From Ramlibacter sp. (GTDB lineage Bacteria; Pseudomonadota; Gammaproteobacteria; Burkholderiales; Burkholderiaceae_C): a stretch of 6,165 bases of DNA. The position numbers were made by a program, and so were the translations under genes. Below, piece after piece: positions 1 to 6,165 of this stretch. The notes under the pieces were generated by a model. That model worked only from the letters and a program-made list of their open reading frames with translations, ran no database searches and was not told where the DNA came from. Position 1 is the first letter of the stretch, and each line of letters begins with the position of its first letter. Location: the NCBI GenBank assembly GCA_021156245.1, contig JAJNBO010000177.1:1-6165 (forward strand), given 5' to 3'.

Positions 1-1271
1 TCCATCGCCGCCTCGTAAGGGCTCTTGCCCATGCGCAGGTGGCGCACGATGTTCTCCACCTCCACGATGGCGTCGTCGACCAGGATGCCGATCACCAGCG
101 ACAGCGCCAGCAGCGTCACCACGTTGATGGAGAAGCCGAGCAGGTACATGCCGATGAAGGCCGGGATGACGGACATCGGCAAGGCCACGGCGGAGACGAA
201 GGTGGCGCGCCAGTCGCGCAGGAACAGCCACACCACGATGACGGCGAGGATGGCGCCTTCGTACAGCAGCTTCAGCGAACCCTCGTACTCCTCCTGCACC
301 GGCGTCACGAAGTCGAAGGCCTGCGTCAGCTCGATGTCGGGCCGCTGCGCCTTCATGTCGGCGAGCGCCTTCTGGATGGCGGCGCCCACCGCGACTTCGC
401 TCTCGCCGCGGCTGCGCGCCACCTCGAAGCCCACCACCGGCTTGCCGTCCAGCAAAGCGGCCGCGCGCGGCTCGGCGATCGTGTCGCTCACCTCGGCCAC
501 GTCCGACAGGCGGACGTGCCGGCCGCCGGGCAGCGCGATCTCCATCTGCGCGATCTCGCGCGCGCTTTGCACCGTGGCCAGCGTGCGCACCGGCTGCTCG
601 CCGCCGCCCAGGTCGACGCGGCCGCCCGCGCTCTCCGTCTGCACCTGGCGCAACTGGCGCGAAATGTCGGCCGCAGTGACGCCGAGCGATTGCAGCTTGA
701 GCGGATCGACGGCGACGCGGATCTCGCGCGTCACGCCGCCCACGCGGTTCACCGCGCCGACGCCCGGCACGGCCAGCAGCCGGCGCGACAGGTCGTTGTC
801 GACGAACCAGGACAGCGCCTCGTCGTCCATGTTGCGCGAAGCGATGGTGAAGGCCAGCACCGGCTGGCCCGCGAGCTCGAGCTTGTTGATGATCGGGTCG
901 CGCAGGTCCGTGGGCAGGTCGGAGCGCACCTTGGCGACGGCCGACCGGACGTCGTCCACCGCTTCCTGCACGGGCTTTTCCAGCCGGAACTCCGCGGTGA
1001 TCGTCACCACGCCGTCCTGGGCCTTGGTGTAGATGTGCTTGAGCCCCTGCACGGTGGCGATGGAGTTCTCGATCTTGCGCGCGACGTCGGTTTCCAGCTG
1101 CGCCGGCGCGGCGCCGGGCAGCGCGGCGGTCACCAGCACCGTGGGCAGGTCGATGTCCGGGAAGTTCTGCACCTTCATCGACTTGAAGGACAGCACGCCG
1201 GCGAAGGTGAGCAGCACGAACAGCATCACCGCCGGGATGGGGTTGCGGATGGACCAGGCCGAGACGTTCAT
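1..1271 (-). CDS. RND efflux transporter permease, inner-membrane proton/drug antiporter (3' end beyond window)
   Basis: Reading from the ATG at 1271 to the window edge gives 423 complete codons with no stop, about 40% of a typical ~1030-residue RND permease. It begins MNVSAWSIRNPIPAVMLF. A first membrane helix (about residues 12-28) is followed by a large periplasmic loop (about 30-335, the first porter/docking half) and then TM2 (about 336-352), TM3 (358-378) and TM4 (385-405). TM4 carries GILVDDAIVEVENI with Asp399 and Asp400, equivalent to the AcrB Asp407/Asp408 proton-relay pair. This points to the drug-exporting HAE1-like branch rather than the metal exporters. The family uses the proton gradient to export substrates captured in the periplasm, in complex with an adaptor and an outer-membrane channel. 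The start is supported by a GAGGA Shine-Dalgarno 7 nt upstream and by the usual family N-terminus. It lies 10 bp after the adaptor gene and is surely co-transcribed with it. Glu404, beside the Asp pair, is valine in AcrB. Substrate unknown; no specific gene name is justified. Confidence 0.96.
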   Translation of the reverse strand, partial: MNVSAWSIRNPIPAVMLFVLLTFAGVLSFKSMKVQNFPDIDLPTVLVTAALPGAAPAQLETDVARKIENSIATVQGLKHIYTKAQDGVVTITAEFRLEKPVQEAVDDVRSAVAKVRSDLPTDLRDPIINKLELAGQPVLAFTIASRNMDDEALSWFVDNDLSRRLLAVPGVGAVNRVGGVTREIRVAVDPLKLQSLGVTAADISRQLRQVQTESAGGRVDLGGGEQPVRTLATVQSAREIAQMEIALPGGRHVRLSDVAEVSDTIAEPRAAALLDGKPVVGFEVARSRGESEVAVGAAIQKALADMKAQRPDIELTQAFDFVTPVQEEYEGSLKLLYEGAILAVIVVWLFLRDWRATFVSAVALPMSVIPAFIGMYLLGFSINVVTLLALSLVIGILVDDAIVEVENIVRHLRMGKSPYEAAM

Positions 1272-1278
1272 GGCTTGG

Positions 1279-1283
1279 TCCTC
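1279..1283 (-). promoter_or_regulatory. Ribosome binding site of the RND permease gene
   Basis: On the minus strand GAGGA lies 7 nt before the ATG at 1271. It overlaps the adaptor's TGA stop (1284-1282), so ribosomes finishing the adaptor end on the permease ribosome binding site. This arrangement suggests translational coupling and supports the chosen start. Confidence 0.75.
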
Positions 1284-2421
1284 ACTTCGCGGCCGATGCG
1301 GCCTGCGCAGGCGGCGCGGCGGGCGTGCCGTTGCTCACGCGCACGAGGTCGCCGTCGTTCAGGAAGCCGCCGCCGCTGGCGACGATGCGCATGTCGGGGG
1401 TGAGCCCGGACAGGACTTGCAGCCGGTCGCCGGCGATGCGGCCGATCTGCACCTTCACCTGGGTCACGCGGTTGTCGGGGTTCACGCGGAAGACGTAGCT
1501 GAAGCCCTCGCGCACCACCACGGCCGGCTGCGGCACCGTCAGGGCCGGCTGCGAGCCCAGCTCGAACTCGCCACGGGCGAACATGCCGGCGCGTTCGCTC
1601 CCGGACGCCGGCCCGGGCAGCGGCTTCACGTCGACGAAGACGATGGCGACGCGGCTTTGCGGGTCCACCGTCGGCCCGATCATGCGCACGCGGCCTTCCA
1701 GGCGCGCGCCGCTGGTGGCCGTGATGATGGCGCGCGTGCCAGGCGTGACGCGGCCCAGTTCCGACGACGTCACTTCGGCCCGCCACTCCAGGCGGCCCTT
1801 GCGGATCAGGCGGAACAGCTCGGTTCCGTTGCCCACCACCGCGCCCACCGTCGCCGTGCGCGCGGAGATCACGCCGTCGTCCGGCGCATGCACCGCCGTC
1901 TGGCTCAATCGCACCTGCTGCGCCTGCAACTGGGCCCGCATGGCGGCCACGCGCGCCTGCGCGGTCTTCTCGGCCGTGATGTACTGGTTGATCTGGGATG
2001 CGCTCATGGCGCCGGTCTGCTGCAGCGTGCGGGCGCGCGCCGCGTTGTTGGCGGCGTCCGCGGCGCTCGCCTCGGCTTCCGCCAGCGCGGCCTGGGCCTG
2101 CGCGGTGTCCGCCCGCAGGCTTTCACCGGCAAAGCGCGCCAGCACCTGCCCGCGCCGCACGCGGTCGCCGACGCCCACCAGCACCTCGGCGATGCGCAGC
2201 CCGCTGGCCTCGGCGCCGATGATCGCCTCCTGCCAGGCCGCCAGGTTCCCGTTGGCCGCCAATGTCACCGGCAGCATGGCCTGCGTCGGCACCACGGTCG
2301 TGACGGTGAGTGCGGGCTTGGGCGCGGGCTTGGTCTCGGCGGCCTTGTCGCCGCAGGCGACCAGCGCGAGCGGCAGGAGCAGCGCGCCAGCGCGCGCGAG
2401 GGGAGAGGACAGGAGATTCAC
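1282..2421 (-). CDS. RND efflux periplasmic adaptor subunit (membrane-fusion lipoprotein)
   Basis: A 379-residue protein of normal length for the AcrA/MexA-type membrane-fusion family. It links the inner-membrane RND permease to the outer-membrane channel. The N-terminus is a lipoprotein signal with lipobox LVAC and acylated Cys23, then a Pro/Ala/Lys-rich linker. The first half of the lipoyl domain is at about 65-98 (GLRIAEVLVGVGDRVRRGQV). An Ala/Gln-rich alpha-helical hairpin follows (about 100-172), then the second lipoyl half (about 175-206, AVHAPDDGVISA). A beta-barrel (about 207-290) and a membrane-proximal domain (about 292-363) come next, with a low-complexity Pro/Ala tail. In the hairpin tip Arg129, Leu133 and Ser140 have the spacing of the RLS channel-docking motif of AcrA. 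The start is GTG at 2421, preceded by AAGGA at 9 nt, and places the lipobox at the usual distance. The gene sits 26 bp after the outer-membrane factor gene and 10 bp before the permease gene, as a dedicated partner of both. Substrate specificity cannot be inferred. Confidence 0.96.
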   Translation of the reverse strand: MNLLSSPLARAGALLLPLALVACGDKAAETKPAPKPALTVTTVVPTQAMLPVTLAANGNLAAWQEAIIGAEASGLRIAEVLVGVGDRVRRGQVLARFAGESLRADTAQAQAALAEAEASAADAANNAARARTLQQTGAMSASQINQYITAEKTAQARVAAMRAQLQAQQVRLSQTAVHAPDDGVISARTATVGAVVGNGTELFRLIRKGRLEWRAEVTSSELGRVTPGTRAIITATSGARLEGRVRMIGPTVDPQSRVAIVFVDVKPLPGPASGSERAGMFARGEFELGSQPALTVPQPAVVVREGFSYVFRVNPDNRVTQVKVQIGRIAGDRLQVLSGLTPDMRIVASGGGFLNDGDLVRVSNGTPAAPPAQAASAAK

Positions 2422-2430
2422 GTTGCTCGT

Positions 2431-2435
2431 TCCTT
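2431..2435 (-). promoter_or_regulatory. Ribosome binding site of the adaptor gene (supports a GTG start)
   Basis: AAGGA on the minus strand lies 9 nt before the GTG at 2421, inside an unusually A-rich 26-bp spacer between the outer-membrane factor stop and the adaptor start. No in-frame ATG lies near a comparable site, so this decides the GTG start. Confidence 0.7.
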
Positions 2436-2447
2436 CTTGTTCTTCGT

Positions 2448-3869
2448 TCAGTCGCGCCGCGCCGCCGTGGTCGCTGCATCGGGCCGTTGCCAGCCCCCAC
2501 CCAGCGCGCGGTACAGGGCGATCCAGGCGGCGATGCGCTCGCGTTGCAGGCTCACCAGCGCGATCTCGGCGGCCAGCGCCACGCGGCGCTGGTCTTCCAG
2601 TTCGATGAGGCTGCCGAGGCCGCTGCGGTACAGCGACTCGGCGGCGGCGAAGGAGGCCCGGTAGCCCTCCACCGCCGTGCGGACGTCCTCTCCGCGCTCG
2701 CGCGCGCTCTCGAGGTTGACCAGGGCGTCCTCCACTTCGCGGACCGCCTGCCGCACGCGCGCGGCGTACTGCGTGGCGCTTTCCTCATACCGCGCCTGCG
2801 CCGCGTCGACCGCTGCGGCGCGGCGGCCGGCGTCGAACAAGGGCACGGTCAGGGCGAGCGGGCCGATGGACCAGGTCTGCGCGTCGCTGGTCTGCCCTGC
2901 TGCGCGGATGTAGCCGCCGGCGATCTGCCCGCTCAGGGACAGGCGCGGGAAGCGGTCGGCGCGCGCCGCGCCGACGTCGGCGCTGGCAGCTTCCACCGCG
3001 CGTTCGGCCGCGAACACATCGGGGCGTTGCGCCAGCAGGCTCGCCGGGACGGACGGCAGGACCGCCGTCGCGAAGCCGGAGGGCTCGACCCAGGGCACGG
3101 CGAGGCGCTGGCGCAGTGCCGGTTCCGCCAGGCCGGTCAGCGCGACCAGCGCCTTGACCGTCAAGTCGCACTGGGCCTGCTGCTGGGTGGCGCGGGCCGA
3201 ACCCTCGGCGGCGCTGGCACGCGCCTGCGCCGCCACCGCAGGCGCGGTGAAGCCGGCTTCGGCGCTCAGGCCCGTCAGGCGCGCAGTCTCGGCGCGTGAC
3301 CGTGCGTCATTGCGCGTGACCGCCACCAGGCGCTCGCAGGTGCGCAGGTCGAGGTAGGTCAGGGCGGTTTCCGCGGCCACGGCGACCCGGGCTTCGTGCC
3401 AGCCGGCTTCCGCACCGGCCAGCCGGGCACGCGCCGCGTCGGATTGCGCCGCGCGGCCACCGAACAGGTCGAGCTCCCAGGCCGACTGCAGGCCCGCTTG
3501 CCCCACCGTGGAGACCATGGGCAAGCCCTGTACGGCGTTGCCACGAACGAGGGATGCGGTGCCATCGACCGTGGGAAGCAGGGCGGCCCGCGCGGCGATG
3601 CGGGCGGCGCGCGCTTCGGCGATCCGCGTGCCGGCGGAGGCCACCGTGGGGTTGGCCGTCTGCGCGGCTTCCACCAGGTCGACGAGGAGCGGGTCGTTGA
3701 ACTGCTGCCACCACTGCCGCAGGTCCGACAGCGTGCCGCCATGCGGCAGCGATGCGTACCAGCGCGGAGGCGCCTCGGTGGCGACGGACGATGGGGGGCG
3801 GGAGACGGCGCAGCCGGCGAGCAACAACAGCAAACCGGCCGCCGCCGCTACGGGGCGCAAGAGCTTCAT
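2448..3869 (-). CDS. Efflux outer-membrane factor lipoprotein, NodT/OprM family
   Basis: A 473-residue protein, the usual length for the NodT/OprM branch of the TolC superfamily. It forms a trimeric outer-membrane beta-barrel with a long periplasmic alpha-helical tunnel, the exit duct of a tripartite pump. The signal peptide ends in lipobox LAGC with acylated Cys20. Two outer-membrane efflux repeats follow (about 55-245 and 270-455). Family landmarks include WELDLFGGRA (131-140), LLAQRPDVFAAERAV (278-292), ADRFPRLSLSG (304-314), LTVPLFDAGRR (340-350) and the C-terminal ALYRALGGGW (451-460). The second helical-tip turn is SGLGSLIELEDQRR (416-429), a likely docking site for the adaptor. The ATG at 3869 is the only reasonable start: an in-frame TGA lies ten codons upstream, and the lipoprotein signal follows directly. 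It is the first gene of the efflux operon, 26 bp before the adaptor, and lies 139 bp downstream of glnE. No frameshift or truncation is seen. Confidence 0.96.
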   Translation of the reverse strand: MKLLRPVAAAAGLLLLLAGCAVSRPPSSVATEAPPRWYASLPHGGTLSDLRQWWQQFNDPLLVDLVEAAQTANPTVASAGTRIAEARAARIAARAALLPTVDGTASLVRGNAVQGLPMVSTVGQAGLQSAWELDLFGGRAAQSDAARARLAGAEAGWHEARVAVAAETALTYLDLRTCERLVAVTRNDARSRAETARLTGLSAEAGFTAPAVAAQARASAAEGSARATQQQAQCDLTVKALVALTGLAEPALRQRLAVPWVEPSGFATAVLPSVPASLLAQRPDVFAAERAVEAASADVGAARADRFPRLSLSGQIAGGYIRAAGQTSDAQTWSIGPLALTVPLFDAGRRAAAVDAAQARYEESATQYAARVRQAVREVEDALVNLESARERGEDVRTAVEGYRASFAAAESLYRSGLGSLIELEDQRRVALAAEIALVSLQRERIAAWIALYRALGGGWQRPDAATTAARRD

Positions 3870-3872
3870 GAG

Positions 3873-3877
3873 TCCTT
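3873..3877 (-). promoter_or_regulatory. Probable ribosome binding site of the outer-membrane factor gene, short spacing
   Basis: AAGGA (within GGGAAGGACTC) precedes the ATG at 3869 by only 3 nt, closer than is usual. Because an in-frame TGA blocks upstream starts and a lipoprotein signal begins at this ATG, the start stands. The tight spacing may make initiation less efficient. Confidence 0.5.
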
Positions 3878-3900
3878 CCCGGATCGGGGCTTGTCGTCAC

Positions 3901-3937
3901 GCTGCCGGCGGGCTCCGTGGTGCGGCGCCGCGGCAGC
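3901..3937. repeat. Inverted repeat with internal palindrome upstream of the efflux operon
   Basis: GCTGCCG at 3901-3907 is an exact inverted repeat of CGGCAGC at 3931-3937. Between them, and touching the right arm, lies the perfect 10-bp palindrome GCGGCGCCGC (3922-3931). The element ends about 32 bp upstream of the outer-membrane factor start. It could be a leader RNA structure or a repressor operator. In DNA this GC-rich short inverted repeats also arise by chance, so a function is only a suggestion. Confidence 0.3.
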
Positions 3938-3951
3938 GAAACGTGCGAGCC

Positions 3952-3973
3952 TACCACCGCCGGAGCGGTGGCA
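3952..3973 (-). terminator. Stem-loop downstream of glnE, possible weak or Rho-assisted terminator
   Basis: On the minus strand CCACCGC-TCCG-GCGGTGG forms a 7-bp stem with a 4-nt loop, extendable to 9 bp by one G-U and one U-A pair. It begins 35 nt after the glnE stop. No run of T follows on either strand, so it is not a classical intrinsic terminator. It may protect the glnE mRNA 3' end or cause partial termination before the efflux operon. The rest of the 139-bp gap (3870-4008) shows no good -35/-10 pair, and no tRNA or small gene. Confidence 0.4.
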
Positions 3974-4008
3974 TGCACACACTGCTACGCGCTCCTTTTG
4001 GCCGAAGT

Positions 4009-6165
4009 TCAGCCGAACACGTGGCGCCAGAGCGCGAGGATGGCGTCCCGCTCGGCGCCGACCTGGTGCTCGGGGAACTGCGTCGATTCCTCGTTGAGCC
4101 GCGCGCGGTGCTGGTGGCGGCGCAGCTCGCGGTAGGCGGAGGCGGCGGCCTGGCCCACGCCGGCGGGCAGCAGCCCGGCGCTTTCAGCACGCTGCAGCAA
4201 GGCGATGTTGCCAACGTTGGGCACCAGCTCGGGGTGCTGCCCCGACTGCGACAGGACGAGGAATTGCACCGCGAATTCGGCATCCACCATGCCGCCCGGG
4301 CTGTGCTTGAGGTCGACGCTGCCGGCCTTCACCGGATGGGCTGCGCGCACCTTCTCGCGCATGGAGACGATCTCGCGCCGCAGGGCCTCGACGTCGCGCG
4401 GGGCCGTGATCACCGCTTCGCGCACCGCGTCGAAGCGCGGCCGCAATGCCTCGAGGCCCACCACGAAGCGCGCGCGCGTCATCGCCTGGTGTTCCCAGGT
4501 CCAGGCCGTGTTGCTGCCGCGGCGCTGCTGGTAGTCGTCGTAGGCGCGGAAGGTGGTGACCAGCAGGCCGGAATTGCCGTTGGGACGCAGCGCGGTGTCG
4601 ATCTCGAACAGGTCGCCCTCGGCCGTCTTGGTGGACAGCCAGTTGATGATCTTGCGCACGTAGGCGGCGTAGGCGTCCGGTGCGCGCTCGTCCTCGTCCT
4701 CGTAGACGAACACGATGTCGAGGTCGCTGCCGTAGCCCAGCTCCTTGCCACCGAGCTTGCCGTAGCCGAGGATCGCGAAGCAGGGCGACTCGCGGTGGCG
4801 CTGCTTCAGGCGCTCCCAGCACCAGCGCGCGGTGACGCGCAGCGTGGCGTCCGCCAGCGCACTGAGTTCGTCCGCCACCTGCTCCACCGTCAGCACGCCT
4901 TCGACGTCGCGCGCCAGCGTGCGGAACAGCTCCGCGTGGTGCGCGCGGCGCAGCAGGTTGAGCAGGGTTTCGTCGTCGTCCTCGCCGGTGATCTGCAGCG
5001 AGCGGCGGCGGTGCTCGAGCTCGCGCTCGTAGTCCTCGGTGCTGAAGCGCTCCGCCAGCACACCGTCGCTCGCCAGCTCGTCGATGACGCCGGGGTGCTG
5101 CATCAGGTAGCGTGCCGGCCAGCGCGCGGCGCCCAGCAGGCGCAGCAGCCGCTCGTGCACGCCCGGCCGCTCCCAAAGCAGCGCCAGGTAGCTTTCCCGG
5201 CGCAGCAGCGGCTCGATCCAGTCGATCATCCGCAGCGACGCTTCTTCGCCGACCCGGCCTTCCTGCAGCCACAGACCCGTGCGGGCGATCAGCTTCGACA
5301 AGCGGGTGCGCGCGTCGTCCCGCAACGCCATCACGCGCGGGTGCTTGCACCACGCGGCGATGCGCTGCTGCAGTTGCGCAGGCAACTGCTCGATCAGGTC
5401 TTCCAGGTCCGGCGGGGCCTTCTGGCCGCGCGGCCCGGCGCAGCCCTTGCACTCGACGCTGCCGCCCAGCAGCTTGTCGAATTCCTCGGCGACCAGTTCG
5501 CGATGGCCGTCCAGCTCGTGCAGGAACGGGCAGCAATCGGCATAGCCCATGGCCTGGGCGATCCACGTCAGGTCGCCGTCGCCGGGCAGCACGTGCGTCT
5601 GCTGGTCATCGAGATACTGGATGCGGTGTTCGACCCGCCGCAAGAACACGTAGGCGGCGGCGAGCGCCTTCGCCGTGGACTCCGACATCAGGCCGGCGCC
5701 GGCGAGCCGCTCCAGCGCCTGCAGCGTCGGCCGCGTGCGCAGCTCGGGGAACTGGCCGCCGCGCACCACCTGCAGCAGCTGCACGGTGAACTCGATCTCG
5801 CGGATGCCGCCGCGCGACAGCTTGACGTCGTTCGCGCGTTCCGGGCGGCCGGCGGCGCGGCGCGCGGCGTGCTCGCGGATCTGCCGGTGCAGCACCCGCA
5901 GCGCGTCGAACACCGCGTAATCCAGGTAGCGGCGAAAGACGAAGGGAAGGACCGCCGTGCGCAATGCCTCGGCGGAACGGTCGTCGATGCAGCTGCGCGG
6001 CGCGACCACCCGGCTCTTCATCCAGGCGAAGCGTTCCCATTCGCGGCCCTGCACCAGGAAGTAGTCCTCCAGCGCATCCAGCGACACGGCCGGCGGCCCG
6101 GAGTTGCCGTTCGGCCGCAGCGCCAGGTCGACCCGGAACACGAAGCCGTGCTCGGTGACGTCGCC
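4009..6165 (-). CDS. glnE: Bifunctional glutamine synthetase adenylyltransferase / adenylyl-removing enzyme (5' end beyond window)
   Basis: The frame is open to the window edge and gives 718 residues ending at TGA 4011-4009. E. coli GlnE has about 946, so roughly 200-220 N-terminal residues are missing, including the first DxD site. GlnE attaches AMP to a tyrosine of glutamine synthetase when nitrogen is plentiful and removes it when nitrogen is scarce, directed by PII proteins and glutamine. Fragment residues 1-60 hold the end of the adenylyl-removing nucleotidyltransferase domain (FRVDLALRPNGNSG, 10-23). A helical domain follows (KLSRGGIREIEF at 115-126; DDQQTHVLP), then a central helical linker with LLGAARWPARYLMQHPG. 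The second, adenylylating domain has GYGKLGGKELGYGSDLDIVF (467-486) with catalytic Asp481 and Asp483, and a third acidic residue in FEIDTALRP (Asp523). The last helical domain has HSPGGMVDAEF (621-631). All visible key residues are intact. Four cysteines cluster at fragment positions 211-242. The gene appears functional and unrelated in role to the pump downstream. Confidence 0.97.
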   Translation of the reverse strand, partial: GDVTEHGFVFRVDLALRPNGNSGPPAVSLDALEDYFLVQGREWERFAWMKSRVVAPRSCIDDRSAEALRTAVLPFVFRRYLDYAVFDALRVLHRQIREHAARRAAGRPERANDVKLSRGGIREIEFTVQLLQVVRGGQFPELRTRPTLQALERLAGAGLMSESTAKALAAAYVFLRRVEHRIQYLDDQQTHVLPGDGDLTWIAQAMGYADCCPFLHELDGHRELVAEEFDKLLGGSVECKGCAGPRGQKAPPDLEDLIEQLPAQLQQRIAAWCKHPRVMALRDDARTRLSKLIARTGLWLQEGRVGEEASLRMIDWIEPLLRRESYLALLWERPGVHERLLRLLGAARWPARYLMQHPGVIDELASDGVLAERFSTEDYERELEHRRRSLQITGEDDDETLLNLLRRAHHAELFRTLARDVEGVLTVEQVADELSALADATLRVTARWCWERLKQRHRESPCFAILGYGKLGGKELGYGSDLDIVFVYEDEDERAPDAYAAYVRKIINWLSTKTAEGDLFEIDTALRPNGNSGLLVTTFRAYDDYQQRRGSNTAWTWEHQAMTRARFVVGLEALRPRFDAVREAVITAPRDVEALRREIVSMREKVRAAHPVKAGSVDLKHSPGGMVDAEFAVQFLVLSQSGQHPELVPNVGNIALLQRAESAGLLPAGVGQAAASAYRELRRHQHRARLNEESTQFPEHQVGAERDAILALWRHVFG
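4567..4593 (-). repeat. Second copy of an intragenic repeat in glnE (ALRPNGNSG)
   Basis: These 27 bases encode ALRPNGNSG in the adenylylating domain. The first copy at 6097-6123 encodes the same nine residues in the adenylyl-removing domain; the two differ at four bases by my comparison. This reflects the known internal duplication of nucleotidyltransferase domains in GlnE and is not a mobile repeat. Confidence 0.8.
6097..6123 (-). repeat. First copy of an intragenic repeat in glnE (ALRPNGNSG)
   Basis: This is the partner of the segment at 4567-4593 and encodes the same nine residues downstream of the first active-site acidic residue (RVD). It marks the end of the adenylyl-removing nucleotidyltransferase domain, whose DxD part lies beyond the window. 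Confidence 0.8.

Larger units (their letters stand above)
1..3869 (-). other. Tripartite RND efflux operon (outer-membrane factor, adaptor, permease)
   Basis: Three same-strand genes are separated by 26 and 10 bp, with overlapping stop and ribosome binding signals at the last junction. Together they encode all three parts of one envelope-spanning pump: outer-membrane duct, periplasmic adaptor and inner-membrane proton-driven transporter. Many RND operons place the adaptor first; here the outer-membrane factor leads. No regulator gene is visible inside the window, so control could come from a gene beyond the permease end or from elsewhere. The 3' limit of the operon is not seen. Confidence 0.9.

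Noticed and set aside
25..2664. Long plus-strand open frames covering the permease and adaptor region, up to 543 codons
   Set aside because: They lie antisense to clearly recognised efflux genes. Their translations are rich in Arg, Ala, His and Ser with no domain, which is the expected shadow of very GC-rich coding DNA.
3952..3973. Hairpin as a strong intrinsic terminator
   Set aside because: No T-rich tract follows the stem on either strand, so only a weak or Rho-assisted role is kept.
3307..3978. Minus-strand 223-codon frame beginning in the glnE/outer-membrane factor gap, with AAGGAG upstream of its ATG
   Set aside because: It overlaps the outer-membrane factor gene in another frame, its protein is low-complexity Arg/Pro/Ala, and the AAGGAG is too far from the ATG (about 16 nt).
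4184..5566. Minus-strand 460-codon frame inside glnE
   Set aside because: It overlaps the well-conserved glnE frame and encodes an Arg/Ala/Gly-rich sequence with no recognisable motif.
1..6165. A novel defence, mobile or biosynthetic system
   Set aside because: Every substantial coding region belongs to a familiar housekeeping or efflux family, base composition is uniform, and no transposase, integrase, repeat array or toxin-antitoxin pair is seen.

Overview
The window looks like chromosomal DNA from a high-GC proteobacterium. GC content is very high throughout, third codon positions are almost all G or C, and the GlnE sequence (for example the GYGKLGGKELGYGSDLDIVF signature) resembles those of Burkholderiales such as the Comamonadaceae. 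That taxon is an inference from memory of family sequences, not a search result. All real genes lie on the minus strand, so transcription runs from high to low coordinates. The many long plus-strand reading frames are GC-driven shadows.

In transcription order: (1) 6165-4009 is the 3' three quarters of glnE, the bifunctional glutamine synthetase adenylyltransferase / adenylyl-removing enzyme, cut at its 5' end by the window edge. (2) 4008-3870 is a 139-bp gap with a compact hairpin that lacks a T-tract and a second inverted repeat nearer the next gene; no convincing sigma-70 promoter is visible. (3) 3869-2448 encodes a NodT/OprM-type outer-membrane efflux lipoprotein. (4) 2421-1282 encodes a periplasmic membrane-fusion (adaptor) lipoprotein with a GTG start. 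(5) 1271-1 is the N-terminal part (423 complete codons) of an RND inner-membrane permease carrying the TM4 Asp-Asp proton-relay pair; it runs off the window.

Genes 3 to 5 form a complete tripartite RND efflux operon in the order outer-membrane factor, adaptor, permease, with gaps of 26 and 10 bp. The permease would pump substrate using the proton gradient, the adaptor would bridge the periplasm, and the outer-membrane channel would release substrate outside. The substrate cannot be read from the sequence, and no regulator gene is present in the window. glnE is functionally unrelated (nitrogen control), and its linkage appears to be positional only.

I found no mobile element, CRISPR array, tRNA or rRNA, and no evidence for a novel system. 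The more interesting points are modest: the intergenic structures, a docking motif in the adaptor, an extra acidic residue beside the permease proton relay, and a cysteine cluster in GlnE.
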